A stretch of DNA of 37,684 bases from Flavobacteriia bacterium (GCA_947453545.1 CANGHE010000002.1:1-37684); one strand, 5' to 3'; shown: positions 26,520 through 37,079, numbered from the stretch's first letter. The notes: generated by a model from the sequence alone, not told the origin. Made by a program: numbers and translations.

Positions 26520-27932
26520 ATGAAACAGAAAACAAAGAAATCATATACCAAGTACAGAACATTGTTCCTACCCAAGCAAATGGTAGATGCCCTAATATTA
26601 AAAGCTCATCAAATTGAATTGGATATTGATATGAATTCTTTGGTCAACATAGGCTTAACTATAATGAATGATATCTTATCCAAATCTAACTTTTACCGCA
26701 CAAACATTGATTATCCCTTTCATGTGATACCTCAAGATTCTCGATATCTTCAACAAAAGTATGGAAATGATTATCATTTATATACTCATTGGTTAGTGGT
26801 TAATGGTGTCATCTGGAATGATAAACCATCTGAAGGTAGAGCCACTCACTTCTATCTTCAACCTACTAATACTTATAATTTAATGATTAATTCAATCTTA
26901 AATGATTCTGGAATGAATGTAGATGATGTGGTATCTACCTATTGTTTAACAAATAACATCATTATATCTACTGAAACCATTGATAATAAAAGGAAAGAGA
27001 AGATAACAAAAAGTAGGATATTTACTGATTGGTATAGGATAAAGATACCAATAACTAAACAAAATAAGAAGTACTTAACAAGAGATTACGAAGAAGATTC
27101 AAAAGGTATTAATAATGCACCAAAGCATATTAAGAAGATGGGTAGTCATTACCGAAAGAACATTGATATTGATTATGATGGTGCAACAGAACATTCATTT
27201 AATCGATACATGAGTGAACTAGAAACAGCTAATACAACAGATGAAGAAATATCAGCATACAAAAGATACTCATCCAGAATATCATCGGTAAATGCTATAA
27301 AAAATGGTAGCAAGAACAAAACTTTAAGATTCAAAAGAAATAACAGCAACTACCGATTAGACACCAACTTAACCAACATGGCTTCCGATTTGAGGGAGTT
27401 TATTATTGGTTATGAAAACAAGAGCTATTTAGACCTCTCAAACTCGCAACCAGTACTGTTTAATGTTCTGCTGAAGCAATATCAAAAGGATGCTTCTGAA
27501 GCTCTTAAAATCGAATTAAATAGATACTTTGAAGTAACAGTAGCTGGTCAATGGTACGAATGTTTAGAGAAAATCTACAACAAAAAAAGAGACGATTGCA
27601 AAACCATTTGGATGGAGATAGCATACTCGAAGAACCATCACCATAAACAAACTAAAGCGAAGTTCATTAAAGAGTTCCCATTGATATATGATATAATCGA
27701 AAACATAAAAAAAGAAGAACATAATCAGTTTGCCATTCACCTACAAAAAGTGGAGAGTAAGATTTTCATCGACAAAATATGCAAAGCACTAGTGACTGAA
27801 AATATTGTTCCCTTAACCATGCATGATGGACTAATAGTACCAAAGGAATACAGAGAAAGAACCCTTGATATTATGCAACAAATCTTGTTAAAAGAAATAG
27901 GTGCTATACCAAACATCAAAATTGAAAACTAA
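26520..27932 (+). CDS. Putative divergent palm-domain nucleic acid polymerase (Pol A / T7-RNAP superfamily-like)
   Basis: Motif A-like SYLDLSNSQPVLF (D305); motif B-like R357DDCK361TIWMEIAY369 (Rx3Kx7Y); motif C-like LTMHD436GLIVP. Confidence 0.55.
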   Translation: MKQKTKKSYTKYRTLFLPKQMVDALILKAHQIELDIDMNSLVNIGLTIMNDILSKSNFYRTNIDYPFHVIPQDSRYLQQKYGNDYHLYTHWLVVNGVIWNDKPSEGRATHFYLQPTNTYNLMINSILNDSGMNVDDVVSTYCLTNNIIISTETIDNKRKEKITKSRIFTDWYRIKIPITKQNKKYLTRDYEEDSKGINNAPKHIKKMGSHYRKNIDIDYDGATEHSFNRYMSELETANTTDEEISAYKRYSSRISSVNAIKNGSKNKTLRFKRNNSNYRLDTNLTNMASDLREFIIGYENKSYLDLSNSQPVLFNVLLKQYQKDASEALKIELNRYFEVTVAGQWYECLEKIYNKKRDDCKTIWMEIAYSKNHHHKQTKAKFIKEFPLIYDIIENIKKEEHNQFAIHLQKVESKIFIDKICKALVTENIVPLTMHDGLIVPKEYRERTLDIMQQILLKEIGAIPNIKIEN

Positions 27933-27946
27933 ATATAATTACAAAT

Positions 27947-28237
27947 ATGAAGCTGGTTAAATACAAGTCATGGAAATGCTACCTAGAATTTGGAGAATAT
28001 CCTAACGGTAGAAAAGCTATAGAGTTAATGAACGCAAAAGATGGTGACCCAGTGCTGGTCGCTACAGTTAACCTTCCTAATGAGTACATTGAACTGGATG
28101 AAGCAATTATCAAAACATACAGTGAAAATGATGGTGTACTCGAAGTTTTAATCAATGCTGGTGTAGTTTCAGCACCAATTCGATATATTGAGTCTGGAAT
28201 GATTAGAGTACCAGTGTGTAAGGTGATTGGTGATTAA
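27947..28237 (+). CDS. Small conserved-looking hypothetical protein (DUF4313-like pattern)
   Basis: 96 aa; between putative polymerase and recombinase. Confidence 0.4.
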   Translation: MKLVKYKSWKCYLEFGEYPNGRKAIELMNAKDGDPVLVATVNLPNEYIELDEAIIKTYSENDGVLEVLINAGVVSAPIRYIESGMIRVPVCKVIGD

Positions 28238-28273
28238 TAATCAGTTCATTTAGGACAAGGAGAAATATTCAAA

Positions 28274-28281
28274 TATATTTG
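28274..28281 (+). promoter_or_regulatory. Candidate -7 box for the large recombinase
   Basis: TATATTTG matches Bacteroidota TAnnTTTG, 17 nt before ATG. Confidence 0.35.
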
Positions 28282-28298
28282 TAAAATAATCGGGGATA

Positions 28299-30071
28299 AT
28301 GTTAGCAATCTATTGTAGAACAAGTAAGTCAAAAGAAGAGGGTACTGATTATTCAATTGAGACCCAACAAAAAGGTGGTATTGCTTTAGCAGAACAGCTT
28401 GGCATGCCTTATGATTTTTTCATTGATGAAGGAGTTAGTGGAACGCTACCAATAGATGAAAGACCAGCATTTTCTGAATTGATGTCGCTCCTAAAACAAG
28501 GGAAAATAAAAGCAATTTATAGCATTGACCAATCTAGAATAGAAAGAGCTACAGAAGTTTGGAGTATATTTTCAGCGGAATGTATACTGAAAAAATGTAA
28601 GTATTATCCGAATGGTATTGAATTAGATTTGAATAATGAGGAAAATATGTTAAATGCAAATTTAATGTCTTTATTCAATTCTTATTATGCTAAACTAACA
28701 TCAAGAAAAGTTAAGCTAGCCAATAAACAAAAAGTTAAAATAGGTAAAACACATGGTTTAAAACCTTATGGATTTAAGAGAGATTCGAACAATAATTACG
28801 AAATTTTTGAGGAGGAAGCTAAACATGTTAGAACCATGTTTAAATTATCCTTGGAAGGCATGGGTGTTTATCTAATTGCAAAAGAATTTAATGAATTGAA
28901 GATACCTACAAAATTTAACAATTTTAAAGGTACTATCAAAAGAATCGATAAATACACTAAACAAGAAGTGGTATTTAAAAAAAGTGATGTTATGTGGAGG
29001 GGTAATGTTATTCATGACATAATTAGAAATCCAATATATAAAGGTCTTAGAATTTGGAACAAAGCTAATCTCGATGAAAGAGCAGAATATAAAATAGATG
29101 CAGTAATCATCGAACCAGAATTATGGGATAAGGTCAATCAAAATCTTGAAAACAATAAGAAAAATGTCGGAAAGAAAGAAACCTACAAATACCTTTTAAA
29201 TGGTTTAATATACTGTAGTCACTGTGGTAATCAAATCATAGGCAAAAAAAGAATGAGAGGTCGTGAGAATACCTACAAATGCAAAGGTAAAAGACCACCT
29301 AATTATGGATGTACTGAAAATCGTGGAATCTATTTACCAAGATTTGAAACATTTATAATTAAGCACCTATTCGAATCAAAAGATTTAAAACGATTATTAG
29401 TAGAAGCACCAAGAAACAATTCTGAAACCGATAATGTTCGTGCAATGTTAAATTCAAAAAAAGATGAATTTAATAAAATCGAAAAGCAAGTAGCTAAACT
29501 CTATAAGTTATTAAAAGACCCAGATTTAGAAGATGATGATAGCTTAAAGTCAGATTATTTAGACTATAAGAAAAAGTCTAAATTTCTGAAAGAAAATATA
29601 GATAATTTAAGTTTAAAATTACTTGAAGTAGAGAATGACCTTCGAAGCAAAAGAACAAAATCATTGATTGAATCCTACACCAGTGAAATTGGTTTTGATG
29701 AAATCAAAAGATTAATTCATTCACTTATTGAAAGAATTGATATACAACATACAAAATTTAATAAGTCTGGTATACACACATTGATTATTAAATATAAAAA
29801 TTTCGAAGACCAATCAACTTTTGTTACAAATTGGCAATCAAAAGAATGGAAATGGATTAACTATTACAAACCTTATACAGAAGATGAACAAGAACTTCAA
29901 GATGAAAAAGACCTAGTATTGTACCTTTTAGAAAGAGCTGGTGTGGATACTAGTAGCGAAGATTTGTCTGGATTTAAGGGGTTTGAATCAATATCTTCAA
30001 AGCACGAATCAATCGTTTTAAATCCAGATGAACTGATTATATTTGAGGATTTTGAAGTGATACCTTATTAA
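28299..30071 (+). CDS. Large serine recombinase (integrase)
   Basis: MLAIYCRTSKSKEEGTDYSIETQQKGG; SIDQSRIERA; recombinase domain; zinc ribbon LIYCSHCGNQIIGKKRMRGRENTYKCKG; coiled-coil C-terminus. Confidence 0.95.
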   Translation: MLAIYCRTSKSKEEGTDYSIETQQKGGIALAEQLGMPYDFFIDEGVSGTLPIDERPAFSELMSLLKQGKIKAIYSIDQSRIERATEVWSIFSAECILKKCKYYPNGIELDLNNEENMLNANLMSLFNSYYAKLTSRKVKLANKQKVKIGKTHGLKPYGFKRDSNNNYEIFEEEAKHVRTMFKLSLEGMGVYLIAKEFNELKIPTKFNNFKGTIKRIDKYTKQEVVFKKSDVMWRGNVIHDIIRNPIYKGLRIWNKANLDERAEYKIDAVIIEPELWDKVNQNLENNKKNVGKKETYKYLLNGLIYCSHCGNQIIGKKRMRGRENTYKCKGKRPPNYGCTENRGIYLPRFETFIIKHLFESKDLKRLLVEAPRNNSETDNVRAMLNSKKDEFNKIEKQVAKLYKLLKDPDLEDDDSLKSDYLDYKKKSKFLKENIDNLSLKLLEVENDLRSKRTKSLIESYTSEIGFDEIKRLIHSLIERIDIQHTKFNKSGIHTLIIKYKNFEDQSTFVTNWQSKEWKWINYYKPYTEDEQELQDEKDLVLYLLERAGVDTSSEDLSGFKGFESISSKHESIVLNPDELIIFEDFEVIPY

Positions 30072-30084
30072 TCCGAAGCAACAT
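30058..30084 (+). repeat. Right terminal att arm, overlapping last codons of the recombinase
   Basis: TGATACCTTATTAATCCGAAGCAACAT, inverted partner of 8798-8824. Confidence 0.85.
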
Positions 30085-30585
30085 TTGTAAGCGTTTAGCT
30101 GAAGATCCCTTTTCAGGGTTTGAAAGGTGTTTTTCTGAGCGTAGATCGTGTTCAACTTTCAAAAAACGGTTTCTAAATTGAATGATTCTTCCTTTGGTTC
30201 CGAAAATAGTCGGGTGTTGTGTAAATACATTTTCTAAACTTCCTTCATGCAGGTAAATATCATGCAATGCTCTGAAAAAGAAGTCTAAGTCTTGTGAATT
30301 GAATGTACGATGTACAAACACTAATTCTTTTGCTTGATCGTTTGTATAGTTTATGATGAACTCGTGAGGTGTATAATTCATTATAGAAACAATGCGATTA
30401 GCACTAGTAATGATAGATTTACGATTACCCCAAGCAATCGTTGCAATTAAAAAACCGATTATTTCAATATCCTCTTTTTTTGTGAATTGATGTACTACTC
30501 CAAGTGGATCACTCTCTAAAAAAAAAGGTTTGTTGAATTCAATTGTTTTATAATCAAGGAATTCCTTTAGTTCATTTGAAGTCAT
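30082..30585 (-). pseudogene. N-terminal fragment (168 codons) of host TIGR02757 gene, split by the element
   Basis: [17 protein letters not shown]...EDIEIIGFLIATIAWGNRK...FVHRTFNS...NPEKGSSAKRLQM; homology stops at codon 168 and the ORF runs into the element to 30037. Confidence 0.92.
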
Positions 30586-31244
30586 TATTCTTCTGAGCTA
30601 AATTTACCATCACGCATAAGTAGCTTTCGATCTGCCATATTAGCCAAAGAGTCATTATGTGTTACGATGACAAAAGTTTGCTTGAATTGATCTCGTAAAT
30701 CAAAGAATAATTTATGAAGTTCTTCAGAGTTTTTAGAGTCTAAATTCCCGGAGGGTTCATCTGCAAAAATTATTTTTGGATTATTAATCAATGCACGTGC
30801 TACAGCAACGCGTTGTTGTTCTCCACCTGATAATTCTGATGGTTTGTGTTCAATTCGATGATTTACACCTAATATTTCAAATAATTCTTCAGCTCTTTTT
30901 TTTGCTTCGCTAGTAGATGTACCTTTTATTAAAGCAGGCAGAATTACATTTTCAATTGCCGTGAATTCTGGTAAAAGTTGATGGAATTGAAAGATAAAAC
31001 CAATGTTTTCATTTCTGAAAGCAGCGATTTTTCGTTGAGAAAGTATAAATGGATTGATACCATTAATTTCTAGTTTTCCAGCATCTGGTTTCTCTAAGGT
31101 TCCTAGTATTTGCAGTAAAGTAGTTTTTCCAGCACCAGATGAACCAACGATGGAAACGACTTGACTAGGAGCAATGTCTAAACTTACACCTTTGAGTACT
31201 TGTAAGTCGTTATAAGAGTGGAGAATACCTTCTGCTTTTAACAT
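30585..31244 (-). CDS. ABC transporter ATP-binding protein (LolD/MacB-like)
   Basis: [58 protein letters not shown]. Confidence 0.92.
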   Translation of the reverse strand: MLKAEGILHSYNDLQVLKGVSLDIAPSQVVSIVGSSGAGKTTLLQILGTLEKPDAGKLEINGINPFILSQRKIAAFRNENIGFIFQFHQLLPEFTAIENVILPALIKGTSTSEAKKRAEELFEILGVNHRIEHKPSELSGGEQQRVAVARALINNPKIIFADEPSGNLDSKNSEELHKLFFDLRDQFKQTFVIVTHNDSLANMADRKLLMRDGKFSSEE

Positions 31245-31246
31245 GA

Positions 31247-32464
31247 TTATTTTCCTTTCATTTTTAATGAATGACCCATCTTATCCCTTTTAGTACGAAG
31301 GTAAGATTCGTTATGTATGTTGCTTTCAATTTCTATAGCTACATTTTCAACTACTTCTAATCCATAACCTACTAATCCAGTACGTTTAGTTGGGTTGTTA
31401 GAAAGTAAACGCATTTTGTTTACACCTAATTTTCGTAGTATTTGTGCTCCGATACCGTAATCACGTTCATCTCCCTTGAAGCCCAATTGTAAATTAGCTT
31501 CAACGGTGTCTAATCCTTCTTCCTGTAATTTGTATGCTTTCAATTTGTTCATCAAACCGATACCACGACCTTCTTGATTCATATATACAATTACACCTTT
31601 TCCTTCTTTTTCAATTAGTTCCATCGCTTTTTCTAATTGTGGACCACAATCACAGCGACAAGATCCAAAAACATCACCAGTGATACAAGATGAGTGAACA
31701 CGAACCAAAATAGGCTCATCTGCTTCCCAAGTACCTTTTACTAATGCTAAGTGTTCTTGATTCGTATTTTTAACTTGAAAACCATGTAATTTAAAATCAC
31801 CTAATTCTGTAGGCATATCTACTTTAACTACTTCATCAATTAAGGTGTCGTATTTTAAACGATACTCAATTAAATCAGCAATTGATATAATTTTTAAATT
31901 AAATTTTTCTGCAATTACCAATAATTCAGGTAGTCTTGCCATTGTACCATCTTCATTTAAGATTTCTACAATGATTCCAGCAGGCTCAAATCCAGCCAAC
32001 TTAGCTAAATCGATAGCAGCCTCTGTATGACCAGCACGACGAAGAACACCTTCTTTCTTAGCGCGTAAAGGGAATATATGGCCAGGTTTACCTAATTCAT
32101 CTGGATTTAATTCGGGATCAATTAGGGCAAGTATAGTTTTAGCTCTGTCCTGAGCAGAAATACCAGTAGTACATCCATGTCCATTTAAATCTACAGAAAC
32201 AGTAAAAGGCGTTTCATAAGCAGCTGAATTGGTTTGAACCATAAGGTTTAATCCAATTTCATCGCATCGATCTTCAATCAATGGAGCACAAATTAACCCT
32301 CTGCCATGTGTAGCCATGAAGTTTATCAATTCAGGAGTAGCATTTCGTGCTGCTGTTAAAAAGTCTCCTTCATTTTCTCTATCTTCATCGTCAACAACTA
32401 TAATTACTTTCCCTGCTTTTATATCTTCAATTGCTTCTTCTATGGTATTCAATACTTTTGTCAT
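31247..32464 (-). CDS. ribBA: Bifunctional 3,4-dihydroxy-2-butanone-4-phosphate synthase / GTP cyclohydrolase II
   Basis: [51 protein letters not shown]. Confidence 0.96.
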   Translation of the reverse strand: MTKVLNTIEEAIEDIKAGKVIIVVDDEDRENEGDFLTAARNATPELINFMATHGRGLICAPLIEDRCDEIGLNLMVQTNSAAYETPFTVSVDLNGHGCTTGISAQDRAKTILALIDPELNPDELGKPGHIFPLRAKKEGVLRRAGHTEAAIDLAKLAGFEPAGIIVEILNEDGTMARLPELLVIAEKFNLKIISIADLIEYRLKYDTLIDEVVKVDMPTELGDFKLHGFQVKNTNQEHLALVKGTWEADEPILVRVHSSCITGDVFGSCRCDCGPQLEKAMELIEKEGKGVIVYMNQEGRGIGLMNKLKAYKLQEEGLDTVEANLQLGFKGDERDYGIGAQILRKLGVNKMRLLSNNPTKRTGLVGYGLEVVENVAIEIESNIHNESYLRTKRDKMGHSLKMKGK

Positions 32465-32552
32465 TTTCTATCCAAATTGGTATGTAAAATTAACGAATAA
32501 TCTTTGGTTTTGTTTACCTTAGAATTGATTTATGCCTTGAAATTAGGACTAT

Positions 32553-33734
32553 TTATGATTTTTCAATTAAATCAATTAATTTCTGATTCATTGTATACCA
32601 AGAATATTCTTCTTTCATAAAGGTTTGTGCTGCTTTACTAATGTTTTCATAGCAATTTTGGTCAGTCAACAATTTGATAATTTGTTCTTTAAATTCAGTT
32701 GGATTTGAGGCAATTAAAATTTCTTTGTTTGGTATAGCCTTAAGTGCTTTATTAGCTAATTCAGTGGTTATACAAGGGATACCCATAGCCATAGCTTCTA
32801 ATAATTTATTTTGTAAACCAGTTCCAAGAAACATGGGAGCAACGAAAATTCGTGAACTTGCATAACTTAATCGAATATCATTTACCCATCCACTCACGTG
32901 AAAGTTAGTATCTTTCATTTTTATTAATGTTCGATGGGGGTTAATACCAGATATTAGAAAGTTTGTTTTTTGAGGTAATAATGGTTTGATTTGTTCATGG
33001 AGATATTTAACAGCTTCGATGTTAGGAGGGTAACTCATATTACCTGTAAAAACGATGTCGTAAATTTTTTCTGTTTCTATTTTTTCTAAAAAATGAGTTG
33101 AAACACCATTCTCTATAATGGCAATTGATTGGGCTTTGGGGTGTATAATATATGATCTGTCTTGTTCTGAGATAATTGAATGATTCTCAAAGTATTCAAA
33201 GATTTGGCGTTCATACAATGATAATCGAGTAAATTCAAGTTTAAGAATGTATTTCATTAATCCTTTACTCGTCTTTACACGCCTTTCAATTCCTTTTGAA
33301 AACGCATCCATATAATCCAATGTTTTTGGACAGTCGTGGTAATTTTTTACGTACTCGCTTGTACGAACTAATTGCGTATAGATATGATTGGGTTTTACAT
33401 CACGTAGTATTTTTTTAATTTTTGTGTGTATACTTAATTGGTAAAAGTAAGCTACTTGAAAAGGTTTATGTGTGAAAAATGCAAAACATAGCCTCAAATA
33501 TTTAAATAGTGGATTAAGTTTAAATAATTGAATATCTGAACAATATTGCTTAACAATATCAAAATCTGTTGATTTTATATTTTCTTCAATTGTACAAATT
33601 AGATGGATGTTGTATTTCTTTGATAAGTCTTGTATTTGATAGAACGCACGAAGTTTATCTCCCTTTTCGAGTGGATAAGGGAATCGAGAAAGTATAACTA
33701 CTAATGTAGGTTTATATGTTTTCGATAAACTCAC
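32553..33734 (-). CDS. Glycosyltransferase (GT-B, GT4-like)
   Basis: IVFTGNMSYPPNIEAVKYL; FVAPMFLGTGLQNKLLEAMAMGIPCITT. Confidence 0.88.
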   Translation of the reverse strand: MSLSKTYKPTLVVILSRFPYPLEKGDKLRAFYQIQDLSKKYNIHLICTIEENIKSTDFDIVKQYCSDIQLFKLNPLFKYLRLCFAFFTHKPFQVAYFYQLSIHTKIKKILRDVKPNHIYTQLVRTSEYVKNYHDCPKTLDYMDAFSKGIERRVKTSKGLMKYILKLEFTRLSLYERQIFEYFENHSIISEQDRSYIIHPKAQSIAIIENGVSTHFLEKIETEKIYDIVFTGNMSYPPNIEAVKYLHEQIKPLLPQKTNFLISGINPHRTLIKMKDTNFHVSGWVNDIRLSYASSRIFVAPMFLGTGLQNKLLEAMAMGIPCITTELANKALKAIPNKEILIASNPTEFKEQIIKLLTDQNCYENISKAAQTFMKEEYSWYTMNQKLIDLIEKS

Positions 33735-34881
33735 TGATTTTTTGTTGGATATGCTTAGGTTGGTAATGTGTTGCTATATAATTACGTGTTTCTTCTTGTA
33801 TAAAGTCAATGTCTTTTGCTCGTAAATTAGTAATTGCTCTTACAAATGCTTCAGTTGAATTCGCTTGGATGCAACTTTTTGAAGCTATTCCTTGCAAAGC
33901 GATTGTGGTTCCAATAACAGGAACTCCTAGTGATAAGGCCTCTAAAATTTTGATACGAACTCCAGAGCCCGATTGAATAGGTGCTAATAAAGTTCCATGG
34001 TTTAACATGAAATCTTTAACATTCTCAACCTTACCATAAATTTTAATTTCTTTTCGTTGATATTTATAAAACGAAGTGGGTGTGTAAGATCCTGCAATGT
34101 GAAGAATGGCGTTCGAATTGTTTTCTACTATTTTAGGGAATAATTCTTTCATTAAATACAAAGCAGCATCGTAATTTGGTTTCCAATTGTAAGCACCAAT
34201 AAAAAAATAATGATCTGGTAAGCATGTTGCTTTATCGATAGGTAGTTCAATAGAAAATGGAATGTTTTGGATGGCTGTATCTACTCCTTCATTTTTCAAT
34301 AATAGTGCATCTGATGCTGATATTGTTAATATACCATCGATATTCTTAGTTGCTTGTAATTCAAAGTTTTTTAATTTACTTGAAAGCAGTTTTAAGTACC
34401 ATTTTTTTATTGGATTTGTTTCAAATTCAGTATAGTTTTCCCAAATTTTATATTCTACATTAGGTGCTCTTAAAATAATTTTTCCTGAGAAGAATTTTCT
34501 AATTTCTTCTGTATAACAAAGTAAAAATGCACTTTCAATTAAAATTATATCAACACGATACGTTGATACAAGATTACTTAAGATTTGGGCTACCGAATTG
34601 TCGAAAAACCTAGAAACATTATATGAATCCGAAGTGAATAAATGGGTAATTGAAGGTATTAATTTGATACGTGTGTCAATTTCTTGACTGAAAATATTTA
34701 TGTTATGTTGAATTTTTTTCGGGTAGTTTTCTTGTAAAAATGGATGTTTATATGTTGAAAGTGTAAGGTGTGTTATAGAGTAGTTAAGAGCAATTAAATT
34801 TTGTAAAAAAGAATCCATCGCGACGCAACCACCATCAATGATTGGGTAAATGGGTTTGTTAGTAAAATATAGAATATTCAC
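33712..34881 (-). CDS. Glycosyltransferase (GT-B, GT4-like)
   Basis: FFIGAYNWKPNYDAALYL; LLAPIQSGSGVRIKILEALSLGVPVIGT. Confidence 0.88.
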   Translation of the reverse strand: MNILYFTNKPIYPIIDGGCVAMDSFLQNLIALNYSITHLTLSTYKHPFLQENYPKKIQHNINIFSQEIDTRIKLIPSITHLFTSDSYNVSRFFDNSVAQILSNLVSTYRVDIILIESAFLLCYTEEIRKFFSGKIILRAPNVEYKIWENYTEFETNPIKKWYLKLLSSKLKNFELQATKNIDGILTISASDALLLKNEGVDTAIQNIPFSIELPIDKATCLPDHYFFIGAYNWKPNYDAALYLMKELFPKIVENNSNAILHIAGSYTPTSFYKYQRKEIKIYGKVENVKDFMLNHGTLLAPIQSGSGVRIKILEALSLGVPVIGTTIALQGIASKSCIQANSTEAFVRAITNLRAKDIDFIQEETRNYIATHYQPKHIQQKISEFIENI

Positions 34882-36314
34882 TATTTCTTTCTTTTAAAGA
34901 CTTTAATCCAAGCTTCTTTATCAAAAACTTTTGAATCATTGGCAGCACTTCGCATGAGCAGAACTGCTACTGGAGTTAATACGAAAGTAGCTAACCACAT
35001 ACCTATAAATGGAGATGCAGCACCAGAACTAGCAAGTCCTTCACCAACTTCAGATAATACAAAGTAAACCATAAAAAGCAGACATGCAATGACTACAGGT
35101 GCTCCAAATCCTCCTTTACGTACAATAGCTCCAAGAGGAGCACCAACAAAAAAAAGTACCATTATAGCCATGGTTAATGCGTATTTTCTGTGAAATTCTA
35201 TTTTGTAAAGGTTAATATTTAGTTTAATTGTTTTTATAAATTCTTTTTGTCCTAATAAGCTTTCAATTTTTCTTCTAGTTTTAGAAATAGTTTGTTCTAG
35301 AACTATTTTTTGATCAGATTTTGATAGGGACTCAAAAGTAAGATTTGGATTGCATTTTAATGATTTTACTGAAGTAAGATCGTAGTTTTTTACAATATTA
35401 GAATCAGTAAAAAAAATGTCATCTGTTTTTAATATTGATGTAAAGTTTTTTATTATTTGTTTATTCTCATTATGTATTGAATCGAGAGCGTCATCTATCT
35501 GAAATACATTGAGCATTTCGTATGAATTTTTGAATAAATCTTCATCTGAACGATTAATTTTAAATCCGGATAAATCGATTTGATACGTAGCAGATTGGAA
35601 GAAACTTCTTCTTGATGGGTAAAAATTACCTCTCGTCTGTGATTCAAGATTTTCATATTGATTTACACCTAACTCTTCTAGTGCAGAACCATTGTTTAAT
35701 TTAAGAAACAATATATTTCCATCTTTAGAATTATACATTTCAGCACTTTTAGCTTTAATTGTTTTTACAATGTTTGGATCTCTATGATCATGAATAACTA
35801 TATCCTTAAATTTTCCGTCTTTTTCTTCTCCAACCTTAATAGCAAATCCATCTAGTTCTTTAGAATAAGAACCTGGTGAAATTATTTTGGTGATTTTCGT
35901 TTCTTGGATATCGTATATTAGTGCACGCCATTTTAAATTAGCAACTGGAATTACATAATTCGCAAAATAAAATGTGCCTAAACATATTAAGATTACCACT
36001 GTGAATAATGGCCTTATAATTTTATATAGAGATAATCCTGAAGCCTTGAGTGCTGTTAATTCATTATGTTCTGCAAGATTACCAAAAGTCATTATGGAAG
36101 ATAGTAACATAGCAAGAGGGAGTGCAAGAGGAATCAAACTTGCAGAAACGTAAAATAATAATTCTAATATTATTGTTACTTCTAGGCCTTTACCCATTAA
36201 ATCATCAATGTATTTCCAAAAGAACTGCATTATCAGCATGAACATGGAAATTATGAAGGTAATTACAAAAGGTCCAATAAAAGATCGAATACTAAAAACA
36301 GATAATCGTTTCAA
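34881..36314 (-). CDS. LptF/LptG family permease
   Basis: N-terminal membrane domain; KYALTMAIMVLFFVGAPLGAIVRKGGFG typical of YjgP/YjgQ. Confidence 0.9.
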   Translation of the reverse strand: MKRLSVFSIRSFIGPFVITFIISMFMLIMQFFWKYIDDLMGKGLEVTIILELLFYVSASLIPLALPLAMLLSSIMTFGNLAEHNELTALKASGLSLYKIIRPLFTVVILICLGTFYFANYVIPVANLKWRALIYDIQETKITKIISPGSYSKELDGFAIKVGEEKDGKFKDIVIHDHRDPNIVKTIKAKSAEMYNSKDGNILFLKLNNGSALEELGVNQYENLESQTRGNFYPSRRSFFQSATYQIDLSGFKINRSDEDLFKNSYEMLNVFQIDDALDSIHNENKQIIKNFTSILKTDDIFFTDSNIVKNYDLTSVKSLKCNPNLTFESLSKSDQKIVLEQTISKTRRKIESLLGQKEFIKTIKLNINLYKIEFHRKYALTMAIMVLFFVGAPLGAIVRKGGFGAPVVIACLLFMVYFVLSEVGEGLASSGAASPFIGMWLATFVLTPVAVLLMRSAANDSKVFDKEAWIKVFKRKK

Positions 36315-36335
36315 AGGGGAGGGTTTTCTTAATAA

Positions 36336-36725
36336 CTATGCTCCTAAATGTCTTTTTAATTCTTGAATTTGACTGTCCCACAAATGTTTTGCTTCTTTTA
36401 AGTCGTCTTCATCGGCGAAATCTACGATTTTAAAAACAAGTGATTTAGTCAATGGATCTAATGCGTAATTGAATTCAAAAAACACATCGTTTCCTTCTTC
36501 TTCATCGTTTAACCATTTGAAACGAACATAAGAACCTGATTTTTTTTGTTTTAATCTTGCCTTTTCTTCTGATTTGTTCCAAATGAAAGTATATACATCT
36601 TCTTTTACATTTACATCATCAGCAAACCATTCTGCCAATCCAGCAGGAGTAGAGACACTATTTTCTAAGACTTTAATGGAAACTTTAAGTAAATACTCTA
36701 ATTCAAATTTTATTTTAGTACTCAT
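36336..36725 (-). CDS. START-like domain (AHSA1-type) protein; start at MSTKIKFELE favoured over the longer ORF
   Basis: KIKFELEYLLKVSIKVLENSVSTPAGLAEWFADDVNVKEDVYTFIWN. Confidence 0.75.
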   Translation of the reverse strand: MSTKIKFELEYLLKVSIKVLENSVSTPAGLAEWFADDVNVKEDVYTFIWNKSEEKARLKQKKSGSYVRFKWLNDEEEGNDVFFEFNYALDPLTKSLVFKIVDFADEDDLKEAKHLWDSQIQELKRHLGA

Positions 36726-36938
36726 ACCGGAGGCAGTTAATATATTAATTTCAATAAACGTAAAGATAATACAATGTTTTGACTTACTAAACACAATGAA
36801 ATTAATAAATAGATTTATTTTGTTTTTTTAATCTACTTATTAATAGTGGTTTAAAAAATAATTAATTAAGATTTTAATATTCTTAACCTTGATTTAAAAA
36901 TTATTAATATATTTGCCCACGATTTTAACCAATCAATG

Positions 36939-37012
36939 GCGGGTTAGCTCAGTTGGTTAGAGCGCAGGATTCATAACCCTGAGGTCACGAGTTCAACTCT
37001 CGTACCCGCTAC
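36939..37012 (+). tRNA. tRNA-Met (CAT anticodon)
   Basis: Cloverleaf: acceptor GGCGGGT/ACCCGCT, loop TTCATAA, T-arm ACGAGTTCAACTCTCGT. Confidence 0.93.
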
Positions 37013-37015
37013 TAA

Positions 37016-37040
37016 AAAGCCTCTTTCTAGAGGCTTTTTT
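37016..37040 (+). terminator. Terminator after tRNA
   Basis: AAAAGCCTCTttctAGAGGCTTTT plus T-run. Confidence 0.85.
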
Positions 37041-37079
37041 GCATTTTATCCACTTCCATTCAAAATATTTAGCACAAAA

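Larger units (their letters stand above)
8798..30084. mobile_element. Integrated serine-recombinase element (~21.3 kb) carrying a replacement of its target gene, an expanded type III R-M-like locus and a putative polymerase
   Basis: Splits TIGR02757 gene; shared AACAT at 8795-8799 and 30080-30084; 27-nt terminal imperfect inverted repeats (23/27); recombinase gene at right end. Confidence 0.9.

Noticed and set aside
30037-30081. C-terminal residues ...LLRINKVSLQNPQI as genuine protein
   Set aside because: These come from read-through across the att junction into the recombinase 3' end.
8798-30084. Conjugative element or prophage
   Set aside because: No relaxase, type IV secretion/coupling protein, capsid, terminase or tail genes recognised; more like a non-conjugative integrated cargo element.
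31845-32522. Plus-strand ORFs over ribBA
   Set aside because: Antisense to a well-recognised core gene.
36939-37012. tRNA-Met as the integration site
   Set aside because: It lies about 7 kb outside the element and no tRNA 3'-end repeat was noticed at the element ends.
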